This document shows positions 12,085 to 23,264 of a stretch of 64,000 bases of DNA, piece after piece. The DNA comes from Guadua angustifolia (lineage: Eukaryota; Streptophyta; Magnoliopsida; Poales; Poaceae): contig CM070501.1 in assembly GCA_036346375.1 (NCBI GenBank), positions 55,965,326 through 56,029,325 of the forward strand. Reading direction: 5' to 3'. The notes beneath the pieces are model-generated. The model was not told the origin of the DNA. It saw only the letters and a program-made list of their open reading frames with translations, and ran no database searches. The position numbers and the translations under genes are program-made. Each line of letters begins with the position of its first letter. The stretch's first letter is position 1.

Positions 12085-12480
12085 TTCAGCACGCTTTGTG
12101 TGAGCACCAGCGTTTCAAATATTGACAAAAAATCGCTCAAAAATCATGATTTTTGACCATATCAAACCGGCTTAAACTATACCGGCCCAAGTCAAAAAAA
12201 AAAGGAAATTTTATGTGTTGTAAACCCGTTGAAAATTGTTCGAAAATCGGTCGAAAGTCGGTTTTTGATTTGTTTCTCTTATTTTGCCAATTTTTCGAAG
12301 AAAACCGGTTGAAAATCGCTCGAAAATCAGCAAAAATGGTTGATTTTTTATTTTTATTTTGCCATCGAGTTCAAATAGTTTGACTGGAAACCGTTCAGGT
12401 TCTACTGATTTTTGATCGTTTTTTAACAGAAATCGGTGCCGAGCAATGGGCAATTACCGAACTCGAAATGGTATTGTAAT
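12085..12480. repeat. AT-rich sequence with internal short repeats
   Basis: Contains repeated forms of GAAAATCG(G/C)TCGAAA, and GAGCACCAGCG versus TGGTGAGCAC at its edges. Short open frames on both strands are Lys/Phe-rich composition artefacts. Probably a relic element. Confidence 0.4.
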
Positions 12481-12715
12481 CCCTGGTGAGCACTTAAACT
12501 ATAGACGTTAAAAAAGAAAAGAGGTACTGTGGAGAGGATCGATTTCGTCAGGAAATGTATGGAGTGCTCAGATTTAGCTCTTTAATTCTGACCACGGCCA
12601 CCAGACTAGACAGGTCAAGTTTATGTACAACATCTGAATTTGTGGCACCAATAGTGGTAACTTGGATATGTACAGTGGAAATAATACGGAAAGGAAAAGA
12701 AGGAATGGAACTGCC

Positions 12716-13501
12716 CTAGTCTTCGTCGACAGCACTGCCACCGGCCGTGCCCTCTCCATCTCCTTTCCGGCCTTCCGGGGTCAATAGCGAGCACAGCAGC
12801 GCGGCGCCAGGGGCGAAGAGGAAGAAGAGCCATGCGAACGTCTAGGGCGCCGCGGGGAGCATCGCGCACACGCGCAGCGTGAACGACACAAGCACGAAGG
12901 CCAGCGACATCACCATGGCCATCTTCTGCGCCCGGGCAACCTCCGGCTTGCCGGACCTCACTACGATGGAGTGAATCAGCAGGAAGAGGCTGGTGAAAAA
13001 GCTGAGGTACACGAACACAAGGCTGACGCTGTACAGCAAGGGGTGCCGGCGGCCGTAGTCGTCGTCGGGCTTGGGGATGTTCAGGAACATCACCAGCGAG
13101 GCCGACGCGGCGAAGACGGAAACGGTCCCGACGATCTTGGAGATGCGCTTAGACTCCGCCTCCGCCTCCGCCTCGTCTGGCTGGGCCAGCGCCGGTGCCG
13201 CCGCCTCGATGTCGAATGCATCATTGACCGTTGCAGCTGGCGCATCGTGGTCGAGTTCTTGTAACGGAGAGGAGACTGAAGATTGTACGGTCGCAGCGAT
13301 GAGGCCGGTCCGGTCGTTGAACGAGCCGGTGAAGCTGAGAACACGCCGGAAGCTGCTGTTAGCGGTGGAGGCAAACGATGATACGATTTTTTGAGACCCG
13401 ATAATTTGGTGGAGATTTCCATAGATTTGGCTAGTTCGGCAAAAAGCTAGTATTTCAGACCGAGCAATCTTTAGCGGAACAGTGCTTATGAGAAAATACA
13501 T
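12716..13501 (-). CDS. multi-pass membrane protein of unknown function, in-frame TAG before last helix
   Basis: Single-exon minus-strand reading frame. As it stands the protein is 219 residues (13,501 to the TAG at 12,842-12,844). Residues 1-120 are polar, with an Ala/Glu-rich stretch just before the membrane part (EAEAEAESKR). Three hydrophobic segments follow at about 123-141, 157-180 and 194-215. Beyond the TAG the same frame stays open for 41 codons to a second TAG at 12,716-12,718. Those codons encode a fourth hydrophobic segment (TFAWLFFLFAPGAALL) and an acidic tail ending VDED. GC-rich codon use continues across the stop, so I infer a nonsense mutation in a formerly ~260-residue four-helix protein. 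No family is recognised. The start at 13,501 is the first Met of the open frame, and an upstream exon cannot be excluded. A MITE lies 38 bp upstream. Confidence 0.5.
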
Positions 13502-13538
13502 TCAGCGCAAATGAGCAATCAAAATGGAGAGCAACTAC

Positions 13539-13716
13539 CCAACGGTATACCGTTGCAACGGTATAGCATGTTTCATTAGTTTCACGGGTAAGTTTCATTG
13601 CTAGGTTTCACGGGTAAGTTTCATCAGGTTTTCGAGTTTCACAGATAAGTTTCAACCAAAGTTTCATGTTTCACGGGTAAGTTTCATCCTATACTGTTGC
13701 AACGGTATACCGTTGG
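13539..13716. mobile_element. 178-bp MITE with palindromic ~28-bp inverted ends
   Basis: The left end CCAACGGTATACCGTTGCAA is the inverse of the right end with one mismatch over about 28 bp. Each end itself holds the palindrome AACGGTATACCGTT. The middle has four copies of GTTTCAC(G/A)G(G/A)TAAGTTTCA. It sits 38 bp upstream of the start of the membrane-protein frame. Confidence 0.75.
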
Positions 13717-13920
13717 TTAGTTTTTCTGATCAAAATGATACCCTAGTGCCGGTTCAACTGATTAAGAATCTGCCTGGAAATTGGAATATACCAACGGAGT
13801 AGTATTTTTTTTATTTGACTGCCACGGTACACGTATGTACTAGTGTACAGTAATGTATTAGTCAAAGATATATCGAAGCTGTAAGAGTTCCAAACGATTC
13901 CACTCAAGAATACATTGATA

Positions 13921-14160
13921 CCCTCTCGGCCATATAGGTGTCATTTTAGAGATCGACTAGACTCCAAAACATAACTTTGACCACTAATTTATATTATAAT
14001 ATATTTATAAAGTCCAATAAAAGAAAGTACTTTTCGAGATAAATCTACCAATAAGATTTTTATGTACCTCATTTAAATATTTAAAAACATATTGGTAGTT
14101 AAAGTTTCGAAAGTTTAGCTGCATCTATATATAAAATGACAACTATTTGTGATCGAAGGG
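13921..14160. mobile_element. Stowaway-like (Tc1/mariner) MITE
   Basis: The left end CCCTCTCGGCCATATAGGTG then TCATTTTAG and the inverse of the right end (CCCTTCGATCACAAATAGTT then GTCATTTTA) are the typical degenerate Stowaway inverted repeats. A TA precedes the left end; the right TA is not preserved. Confidence 0.6.
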
Positions 14161-14273
14161 AGCTGTTGGAAGGTATTTTCGAGGGTCACAAGTAACTACC
14201 CAAATCCGGATAGTGCTTCCGTGCTGGCAGTGAGTGTCTAATATTGCGGTGTTTTTATTTTCAATTAGCTCGT

Positions 14274-15243
14274 TGTCGGTGTTTCGTATAACCGGCAAGT
14301 AAATTTGTAAGTATAGGGGATCGCGTGCTCCCTCTCCTCGAATGGTTAGGCTAAAGAAGCCTCGAATGAACAATGGATCGGGCTGAGGAGTCTCAGATTT
14401 ATACTGGTTCGGGCCGAACGTCCCTACTTCCAGTTTGTGGCGGAGGATCTCGTTGATCGGGGTATAGCGGATTACATGCGAGAACTAAGGACAGGCCCTT
14501 AGCTCTCGTCCGAACGGTGAGGCTCAGAAGCTTCGATCGGTCGTTCGGGTCGGGAGAGCAAGCGAGGTGGGATATGGAAGAATGAGGGGAATCGTCCGTT
14601 GTCGGGACCCCGCCTCCTTATATAGTCGGAGGGGCATGTTACACTAAAGTTTGGAGAAAAGAGGTAGGGTATGCTATGCCCCGAGTCTTAGTCTTGATCC
14701 CGTGGTGACGGGTTGCTGTTTACCCATGACGAGTTGGTAGACACAAGGGATGGTGCCTCATTGGAAAGGCGCGCCGCACATACTTGCTTGTCGATGCCTT
14801 GACGTCGTTCATCTTTGTGCCTTGGCGTCACCTCGGGTTGAAGCGCGCTTCTTCACTGTACCTGGCGGGGCGAGTGGACGGGTGCTTGACTCAGTGGCCC
14901 CCTGGCCACCTTGGGGAAGAGCCACCTGTCCCATCATGGTTGACGCGTCCATGGGGCAGGTGACCGACTTGGCGCCGACCGGTGATATGGCGGGGGTCGT
15001 CAAGCTGGAGCTCTTGGGGCTCTGATCCTGGCCTGGTCGGGGCCGGCGGGGGCACCTGACCAGCGACCGAGTCGGAAGCGCCCCTAGGAGGCCTGGTCGG
15101 GGTCGAGAGTCCTTCGGGGCTCCTCGGGGCTAAGGCCGGGCCCAAGATGGTTTATTCGGTGATCCAGCCAATCCAATATTCAATGATAATCCCATCTTGC
15201 TGTGGGAACGGAGACTTGGGTAATACCCTCTCCCGCCTCCGGC
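14274..15243 (+). mobile_element. Gypsy-type LTR (solo or truncated)
   Basis: TGTCGGTGTTTCG at 14,274, CCGGCAAGTAAATTTGTA, then TTTATACTGGTTCGGGCC and CGTCCCTAC.TCCAGTTTG (about 14,400-14,440) match the start and body of widespread grass Gypsy LTRs. A TATA-like CCTTATATAGTCGGAGG lies at 14,616-14,632. The 3' end is placed by guess at CCTCCGGCA near 15,243. No internal coding region or target duplication was found. Confidence 0.55.
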
Positions 15244-15905
15244 AGCATCGCCGATTTGGATTCCGAACCCAGATGACTGAGAGACATACGAGCATGTATA
15301 CTTCGCAATGGGGTACTCCTGGTATGAGTATTCGTCACTCGTGCCCCGGTGGCCCTTGCGTACTCGCCGGGTGGTGAATTCGCATTACATATAGCTAAGC
15401 TAGCACACGCCTCAAATTAGTTGCACATTTGAATAGCCAACAGACAGGCTTGGCTGGCCCTTGGCTACTTCCTTTGGCTGACAGGCTGCCCAGCTGCTGC
15501 ATTCCTACGTACGCGTGAGTTCTAGCGTACGTGGCATGGTTGACCGTTTTCAGTTGAGTTTGGGCGTAAACTAAGGCCTGATGAGCATATGTGGGTATAT
15601 AATGTTGCCTTGATTCCGTGACTGTCGTACGTGCTAGATTGGACGGGCGCAAGCCGCAAGGAAAATTTGACGCTGATCGATGATCTCACCATCTTAAACA
15701 AAAACGGAAGAATGGCATCGTTAAAGCATGATCCGATTTAATTTATGTGCCGGACACGGTACAATTGTGTATTCAGACGTGGCATTGAGTGACGTAACTG
15801 ACTTTTGACTCGGTTTTCTTTCGAGTCTATATATACGTACTCTGTATATGTACGATTAGATGCGACAAAGATCTCTGTATTTATAATATCTTTTCATGCA
15901 GTGTC
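15244..15905. other. spacer, no gene seen
   Basis: Moderate GC to about 15,380, then AT-rich. Open stretches on both strands are short and lack motifs. Confidence 0.4.
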
Positions 15906-15907
15906 AA

Positions 15908-16642
15908 TGTTCAAGACACAGAGTCTTTACATCAAATTTATAAATAAAAATGGTTACAAGCCTCTATTATCAAAGATTATTAAAAAGGGACAAAGGATTG
16001 CTTTTTGTTTGCTAAGCAGCTTAATAGAGTACAAATATTATAGAGTTTTCTAAGTCATTCATTGATGGATTAATCGACACCCTAAATGGCACAAAAGCCT
16101 CCCTATTTATACAAAACAAAGGGATGTCAGCTTATACTTTAAAAGGTGTTTTATGGTTGAAAGATGTCTTCTCGCCAAAAGATGTCTCTTGAGTAACTTT
16201 GATCAATTATTTGTACATATCATGAAAAACTATTTGTATGCTATTTCTGTGTAGAGGCAACTGCCTATCCCTGCCTAGTTTAATATGGCTCAGGCAACTG
16301 AGTTACTGGTCAAGGTAGACCAGTGTAATAAGTTACACGTCAACAAACTGGTCAGAGCTGTAATAGGTAACTGATTGTGGGCCTTGCTAGTTGAATTCAT
16401 AACCAAGTAACTAATCATGGACCTTGTTTTTCTTTATAGACTTTTTTCTTATAAAGTCATAGGTCCAGAACAGAGTATGACCTTTAATTCTTGTCATTAA
16501 GTGAATTCCATTTTATACATCTGTATTTTTTTTACAAAGATTTTCTAGGTTAAAATGCATATCACTCACTTCTTTGATTATCTTATATTTTTTAGTGTTT
16601 TATAATAAATAGTATCAGAAATTCAGATTCAACACTCCAACA
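15908..16642 (-). mobile_element. probable Copia solo LTR
   Basis: On minus it begins TGTTGGAGTGTTGAATC (from 16,642) and ends GACTCTGTGTCTTGAACA (to 15,908), a TG...CA pair with a matching TGTT/AACA inverted tip. A TATA motif GTATAAATAGGGAGG lies on minus near 16,097-16,112, about where an LTR promoter is expected. The flanking 5-bp sequences (GTCAA, GATCA) do not match, so the target duplication is lost or the limits are off by a few bases. Confidence 0.5.
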
Positions 16643-17043
16643 GATCACCGGGTGGATCGATGTACGTTACGGGGCAGCACTCGATTCGCAACATCAAAGA
16701 CGCGACATCAAAGATGGCATCTAGCATCTCGCTGCATATTGTTGTTGTCTCGACAACTCGTAGTGTGTGCACTCAACCAAAGTGGGTTCGTGCGTAGAAG
16801 CCATTTCCGAATGGTATCTAAACGTCCCAAGCAGCGTTTAATCCCGATTATTATAGATGAGACAAATTTAATAGTTAAAATAAAAGAAATGCAATATTTT
16901 CAATTTTATATCACACCTACCTATAAACCAAATTTGTTAGATTATATAGTATATACACACCTAGATATAAGAGACCTTATAAATTATAGGTGAGATAATA
17001 TAAGCAACCAAACAAACTCGAAAGTCCGAAACAGAGCCCATCC
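16643..17043. other. spacer; possible MITE relic at right edge
   Basis: No gene. The stretch ending ATAAGCAACCAAACAAAC near 17,015 resembles a Tourist-type MITE end, but no left partner was seen. Confidence 0.35.
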
Positions 17044-18063
17044 TTATTTAATTCGTCATCGGGTTTAATTCCATTGAATCTTCCCAAAGTTAATAAAAGT
17101 GCCTTATTCCATTGAAACTTTCCAAGGTTAACAAAAGTGCTTTAAAGTCATCCTGATATCAAAATTCGAATGCTTGAATAGTTGAATACCACCCGCATAC
17201 CCCAGAGTAGCACAAGTTTCAAGTGTAGCTAGCACTCGTAGAAGTCTTTGAGGGTGTGTTTAGTTGCTTGTATCAAATAATTAATGTATGAGATGATTTA
17301 AGAAAAAATTATTTATGTATTTAGTTATTTGAATGGAATCGTCCTGCCCTGAATGATAAGATACAAATTTAAGAAATATTCCTTATAGATGTTGAACCAT
17401 TTTATTCATCCAAAATAATAAAAGTAAATAGTACAAGATTATCTCATCTCATTTAACCTCATCTCACCAACCAAACACACCTTAAGTTCATTGCACCCAA
17501 GGCCCCGCACTCCAAAAGAACCAAGGCCCGTATCAAAGGAAACTTCGCGTTACAAGGATATTGCGATAGCTGAACATGAGAAACAGTCCTAGAGTGATTA
17601 GGCCGTGGGACTTGTTTCGCAGGACACGAAGTTGTGATGGTTGAGATCAAGGTAGGCAGTTTCACTTCCATTTGGTGCAGCTAAAAGCAAAAGTTGGACT
17701 AGCTAGGCTAGCTAGGTCGATGCTCAATCAACTAGAGAGTTTCCAAATCACGTCCATTGCCAGGGCCTTGATCGTTTCGTCCACCACGTTTACCCCCAGC
17801 CGGGGCCCGGGAGTGCTTACGCCGAACAGCGCTGATAGCCGGTGCTGGCTCATCCGCTCGGCGGTCGCCCGGAACCGCGATGCATCTGGTGCGGCGCCGC
17901 TCACGCACGGTGAGAGAGAAGCTGACCGACGAAGCTGGGTCGCGCCGCGGCGCATGCGGCCCGTGGGAGATGCCGCGCGCCGCGATAGATTGAAATGCCG
18001 AGGGTTGATTTGATGGGCCGTGGGCGCGGGCCGAGGAGGTGAGAGGATGTGGCGGCTGGACAT
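17044..18063. repeat. low-copy dispersed repeat, copy C
   Basis: The third copy of the repeat seen at 9.1 and 10.4 kb. It has ACCACCCGCATACCCCAGAG, TAGCTAGCACTCG, ACTCCAAAAGAACCAAGG and the GC-rich tail with CGTCCATTGCCAGGGCCTTG and CCCCCAGCCGGGGCC. The tail is closest to copy A (GATGCATCTGGTGCGGCGCC against GTGCATCTGGTGCGGCACC). Interrupted by a MITE at 17,252-17,481. Confidence 0.7.
17252..17481. mobile_element. Tourist-like MITE inside repeat copy C
   Basis: The left end GGGTGTGTTTAGTTGCTTG pairs with the inverse of the right end (GGTGTGTTTGGTTGGTGAG). Copies A and B give an empty-site comparison: they read AAGTTCT(A/C)AGTTCA straight through where copy C has 230 bp extra. Flanks TGA/TTA suggest a degenerate 3-bp target, as in Harbinger/Tourist elements. 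Confidence 0.75.
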
Positions 18064-19510
18064 TGGATTAATTTGTTTTTTTTTTAATTATTTTGGTTTT
18101 TAAGTAAATATAAACTGAATCGAACCGAATAAATTTATAAGCCGAACCGAATTAACCGAATAAATTTGGTTTTGGTAAACCGAATGTCAGATGCATGGCA
18201 TGCAGTAATAACAGCAATTAAAATCATCAGCAGTTCAATTGTGCAATGTCAGCTACTACAATCATCAAGCAGCAATAACAACAATTAAAATCAGCACCTC
18301 ATCCGCAGATTGAAATCGTCAGAAGCAACTAAAAAGCACAAGGTAATATTAAAGGTAGCATTTAGTAGCAGTGCAAGCAGATGCCATACATTTCCACAAT
18401 TACTCTTGATGATTCATTTTGCCAAATCCAATCATACTCCGCAACACTGGTTAAAAAAATCATATTCAGCCATAGAAGGGGAAACTACTATCATCTGCAT
18501 ATACAGAAGAAAAAAATTACTTCAGATCAACATGAGAAGCAAATGAAGATGTCAACATTCAATCAGCAAAGGCATGTATACTAATACACCTATGAATGAC
18601 AGGAATTGCATTGTATCTACGTAACTGCACAGGAAGAGCCAACATGGAAAGGTGATAAAAAGGGCTAGATTTGGAAGTAAAACCTTCAAATTGGCTAACC
18701 ATTACTGTAGTTCGCCTGCCTTGAACTCAAATTCTTCTTTGGTTGATAGCATCTTTACACGAACCATGCCTCATTCCTACTCAGATTTTCCAACCAAAAT
18801 CAACCTAGCTAGCATTTATCCTCTCAGCATGTTACACTGGTAGTAGTAAAAAGCATCACAGAGATAGCATAGATAACAATCTAGTAGCTACACCAAAAAA
18901 ATTCAATGCAACAGCTGTTCAACACTTAACGAAAGGTATATCACTTCACACGTTTGTCTTCTACAAGGTCTACAGCTCTACCTTTCTTCCGCAGAGCAGC
19001 CGAACTACCGGTGGATTGGAGGAATAGCGCAGAGCAGCCGCCAGCCGAAGGGAGTTCAGGATCTAATTCCGGCTCCGCCTTAGGTCGCAGTGCCACCATG
19101 GTCCGTGGGAGGAGGCGCCGAGGGATGACGGACAAGTCGAGGAGGTGGGACCGAGGGAGGAGGCAGCGCTGAGGTCGAGCACCAAGGGAGGAGCCAGAAG
19201 GCGGCGCACCGGCGCGGCGGCGCCAATGCCGAGACTCAAGGCGGCACCAATCGCCGACGACCTCAAGGCCGAATGAGGCATTTGATCTAGGGCTGGGGTC
19301 TGGGGAAATGGGGATAAACTTACTTGTTGGGCTATGACGGTGAAATGTTGAATCGGTGATGCCTCTGTTCAAGGGTTTGGTTGTTCGGTTTCTGAGATTA
19401 AACAACCAAACTGACTACTAAAAAACCGACAGACTCGAAATACAAACCGAACCAAAAAAACCGACTTTCTTGGTTAACTCGATTCTGTTCGATTTGGTTT
19501 TTGGTTTCGG
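18064..19510. repeat. unclassified element bounded by AACCGAA-rich ends
   Basis: The left part (18,110-18,185) has repeated CGAACCGAAT/TTAACCGAATAA motifs. The right part (19,370-19,510) has the inverse-type motifs (GGTTGTTCGGTTTCTGAG, CGATTTGGTTTTTGGTTTCG). This suggests a mobile element about 1.4 kb long. A GC-rich block at 18,950-19,280 gives Arg/Ser/Ala-rich frames on both strands without any recognisable domain. Confidence 0.35.
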
Positions 19511-19550
19511 TAAAATAATGCCCACGCTTGTGTGGCGCCGTAAGAACATG

Positions 19551-19951
19551 CACAAGAGACCACAGTTGTATATCCATTCGTATCGTCTAAAACATAAAGC
19601 TAAATTAACTTTTAGAATAGTTTATCTATTAATTTTATCTCTATATATTCTCACAGTCTTTTAATTATAATATAAAAATATTGACAATAACAGTTTATAC
19701 TTTAAAAGTTTGTACAGAGGTGCATATCAAATATCTATAAAACTATACCGTATAACATTTTAGTGATACGGAGGGAAGAGGAAGACGTTGTTTATTATTT
19801 AACAGAAAGTCTTATAAACAGTTTTATACTATGTATACCATTGTATAGATAATGAATTATCTATATGTTATGATATAAGTTATTTTTAATTATATTTATA
19901 GATAATATAAAAATATATTACAAATAACCATTGTAACATTGTACATGCCCT
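19551..19951. mobile_element. AT-rich MITE with GGGCATGTACAATG-type ends
   Basis: The right end, read inward on minus, is AGGGCATGTACAATGTTAC, a common grass MITE end. The left end AGAACATGCACAAGAG is its degenerate partner. The interior is very AT-rich. The right end overlaps the 3' part of the minus-strand frame at 19,886-20,671. Confidence 0.55.
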
Positions 19952-20671
19952 GAGATACGTTACAGGCCGTCGAGGACGCAAGCTACCAAGAGGAACAACG
20001 GCTTGGTCTTCGCGTGACGGCGTGAGTATGGACTCTGGATTTGGGCGGTAAACAAAACTAAACGGGAAGGCATACAGCGAGTCGGCAACCGGGCCCACGT
20101 TAGTGGTGCTTGTCGCAGGCGCGACAGAACGAACGGAAGAAGACACCGGGCGCGTTGGTGCCGGATCCGGCGGATACGTGAGCGAGCCAGTGCGAGAAGG
20201 GAGAGACGTGTAGTTCCTATCTTGCTCCGCGGCTTGACGACAAACGCATTTCTCCACACGAGCCACCAGGCGTGCTGCTAACCGCGTGAGCGTCCAAAAT
20301 AACGGATAGAAAGGTACCAGATGCCGGCAGAGTTTGTGATACCAGAACATTTTGGTCGCCGCGGTAGCTCGAAACCTTAGCTTATCTTGCACCTTGAATG
20401 CTTTTTTTTTCAAATCTAACTTTTTCCGGTATGTATTTATAAATTTAATGCTCTCTTCTACCATAAAAGACACGGCAGGTGATACATATCCCATGCGTGC
20501 CCAGAAAATATGGAAGATGACCAGCGCCGTGACAAAGCAAAGGACCACGAGAAAATATGGAAGATGACCAGTGTGGGAAGCACTGTTGAGCTGCGGAAGC
20601 GTGTCTAAGCCCCACCCACCGGAGCTCAACAACGCCTCTTGTGCTCTAGCAGCGCTCATGTGGTCTCTCAT
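19886..20671 (-). CDS. hypothetical protein with one transmembrane segment
   Basis: A 261-residue uninterrupted minus frame. One strong hydrophobic segment lies at about residues 38-57 (PYFLVVLCFVTALVIFHIFW), followed by a basic region (RKKLDLKKKAFKVQDKLRFR, about 82-101) and a Ser/Thr/Pro-rich tail. The last ~18 residues (from ACTMLQWLF) and the stop lie inside the MITE at 19,551-19,951, so the original C-terminus was probably different. No family is recognised. Length and mixed composition favour a real or recently real gene, but there is no splice or promoter evidence. Confidence 0.4.
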   Translation of the reverse strand: MRDHMSAARAQEALLSSGGWGLDTLPQLNSASHTGHLPYFLVVLCFVTALVIFHIFWARMGYVSPAVSFMVEESIKFINTYRKKLDLKKKAFKVQDKLRFRATAATKMFWYHKLCRHLVPFYPLFWTLTRLAARLVARVEKCVCRQAAEQDRNYTSLPSRTGSLTYPPDPAPTRPVSSSVRSVAPATSTTNVGPVADSLYAFPFSFVYRPNPESILTPSREDQAVVPLGSLRPRRPVTYLRACTMLQWLFVIYFYIIYKYN

Positions 20672-21589
20672 CCTGCCGCGTTCCGGTAGCGCTGTAGCAC
20701 GTTAGCACGCCTCGAGCCCCATCTGTCATGTTACCTTAGCTTGACAGCGCCTTCCATGCTGTGGCACTGGCCACCTTCCGTGCATCCCAGACACGGCAGG
20801 AGGACAAGTGCCGCTTGCGTTGCCTTATTTGGTAGGAAGGGAGGCTAAATTTGGAAGAAAAAAAAGTACATAGGACCAGATAAGCAAAGACTTTCAGTAG
20901 CTCCTGCGCCATGCTTGAGCTGTGGCACAATACAATGCTAACCACACTTGTCAATACTGTACAAGAGGTTATACCAATTTGTCATTAGAAATGGTACATT
21001 TCAGTATCGGTCTTTACCGGTGTAACGTTTCATATTTAATATAATAATATATATTTATAAGTATACATGTGCTTAATTATAGGTACACCAAATTTTACTT
21101 AAAATTTTATTCCAAATACACATTAATACTATAAAAAATAATATATAGCTCAATATACCATATCATCAATTCTACTAGTATAATTGGTATTGACCGGTAT
21201 CGAAGCCTATATGGTCGATATTAACAGTTATCGAGCCGATATGTCCAATATTGACCGGTATCGAGGTGTGGTACATAAGGCTACTTGTACCGGTTTAGGG
21301 ACCAAAATGGTACATACCAACTATATCGGCCGGTACCAATACGGCATTGAAAACTACAGTATCAACCCTGTGAAATCAACTGATTTATCTATGTTGATTA
21401 TTTGTTGTAATAGAAGAATTAGGCTCTATTTGAAATGCAAAATCATATAAAACCTACTATTGTTGGGGAAGTGTAGCCGGCCTTGCGCGAACTCCTACAG
21501 TGAACATGACATAGCCTAATATATTTAATAGACCCGACGTTTCACAACCGGTCCTTCGCTCATTTAATTAGCACGTTGTTTTTTCCCTT
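20672..21589. other. AT-rich spacer with dispersed ACCGGTAT motifs
   Basis: From about 21,000 to 21,350 the motif ACCGGTAT(C/T)G and its inverse recur (TATCGGTC, GACCGGTATCG twice, GGCCGGTACCA). This looks like the end region of a decayed transposon. No gene. Confidence 0.4.
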
Positions 21590-22060
21590 TTAGAAAAAAG
21601 TAAAGAGGTTCACTAATTTGATTGAACTATTAAATCATGTTATAAATTTTTGAAACTTTTTAGAAGGTTCCTCTAAGCATGTCTAATCTACCATAAAAAA
21701 TTTGGACTATGATCAAATTTGTGCGATTTTTGTAAACACTGGCATTACTACTAATACATATAAAGCAATTTTGCTGATTTGGTTGACCTGATAAATTTAC
21801 TAATACTTGAAAATTTTTGAGGAGGGTCCTAAAAGCATGCCTATGCTACTGTAAAATTTTCAAATTGTGATTAAGCTTTTTCAATTTTTAAAAATTCTAA
21901 CAATGCTGCTGACGCAATTCGAGTAGCTTCACTAGTTTAATTGAGCTGCTAAGTTTGTAAATTTTTCAACATTTGTTAGAAAGGACTCGAGAGCATGCCC
22001 GGGCTACCATAAAAAAAGGATCGTGGTCAAGCTTTTGCAATTTTTAGAAATTATAACAAT
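21590..22060. repeat. three diverged ~190-bp tandem units
   Basis: Each unit runs CACTAATTTGATTGA(A/G)CT..TAAAT..., AATTTTT(G/C)AA..., (A/G)AAGCATGCC..., CTACCATAAAA..., GATCAAGCTTTTGCAATTTTT. Units are about 60-70% alike by eye. The layout resembles the subrepeats of the larger elements at 23.3 and 63 kb. Confidence 0.5.
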
Positions 22061-22261
22061 TGTGTTCCTTTTCTTCCTATCCCTAGTGTTTCCGAAGAAG
22101 ATTTCCTTTCTATGTTGGAATCTCTACCTATGTTGATGATTCCTTTCGCCCGCAACAACGCGCAGGCCTGTTGAGCATTTAGTTTTTTTAGATTCGTAGA
22201 GAATTTGATGGTTTCATATGAGATGCCTACAACAGGGATCTAGTTGTAGTGCTTTATAAAT

Positions 22262-22552
22262 AGGGTTGTAAACAAGTCAAACTCGGTAAAAGCTTGAGCT
22301 GAGCTCAAGTGAGCTTGGATCTAGGCTCAAACTCAACTCGACCTAAGCTCGAGTAAGTTCAAGAAAACTCGATAACAATCAACAATTCAGCATGCACTAA
22401 TTTGCTGAGGCACATGAGCTATTCAAGATTGTCTCGTTGAAGCTATCGAGCTCAATATTAAACTCAAACTCGGCTTGTTTAGAGCTCAAATTGATCTCGA
22501 ATCGAGGCTAGAGTGAGCTGAGCTCAAACAACTCACAACCCTCGGTATTTTT
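22262..22552. mobile_element. MITE-like element rich in GAGCTC motifs
   Basis: The left end AGGGTTGTAAACAAGTCAAA pairs with the inverse of the right end (AGGGTTGTGAGTTGTTTGAG). The interior has many AGCTCAA/TTGAGCT words. Similar words occur at 30.74-31.11 kb and 37.9-38.1 kb. Confidence 0.5.
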
Positions 22553-22599
22553 TATGAAATCATTGCTTATCTAGTCTCATGTACCTTATTTGTTTATAA

Positions 22600-22897
22600 A
22601 TCTAGCCCTACACATACATTTACAAATTTGCCCTCCCACCATACCACATCCTAGGAGTGTGGAAGCTGATCGATGTCATGGCAAGGCGAGTGAGCAGGGA
22701 GTAGGGCTTAGGGAGCATGGGAGGAGCCACACCTGTGTGCACTATCGTAGCTCCTCCTGCACTCACCCGTCCTACCATAGTGTCGGTCAGCTTCCATGCT
22801 CCTCGAGCGTGGCTGGGGACAAATGTCACATGCTGTGCTATTCTATGATGTGGGAGGGGGTCAATTTTACAAAAATATATGTGCAGAGGGCTAGACT
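22600..22897. mobile_element. MITE with TCTAGCCC ends
   Basis: The left arm TCTAGCCCTACACATAC...TTTGCCCTCCCAC and the right arm are inverse over about 35 bp with a few mismatches. A related element lies in intron 3 of the LOV gene (28,100-28,331). Confidence 0.65.
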
Positions 22898-23264
22898 TGC
22901 CAAAAAAAAGAGAACGAGAGCGCTAGATATGCAATGGTTACAATTTCTCAATCCTACTTATTAAGTATGGTCATAGAAATATTTGTAGGTTTGCTCATAA
23001 TTAAGTGTGGAAATCGAGCGAAGTCCCATTTTTGAGCTTTTTTCCTAAATTGACATAGTTTGATCTAATATCATTTTATTTATAATTTGGAAGTATTTTT
23101 AGAATCAAGCTAATGAGCCGAGCTAGGGCAAAATCCAATTTCATTAGAAATTGACTTATTTTAATATTTAACCAATAAACAAGTCAATTAAAGCAATTTG
23201 AACTGAACCAATGAGCCCTATTGACAATCTTTTTTCTAGCCCTACTCGAAATGGCCCAAACCAA
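22898..23264. other. AT-rich spacer, nothing seen
   Basis: No open frame, inverted end or known motif of note. Confidence 0.4.

Noticed and set aside
18941..19405. 154-codon minus frame
   Set aside because: Arg/Ser-rich, no motif, inside a region with element-like ends; three alternative frames are equally open.
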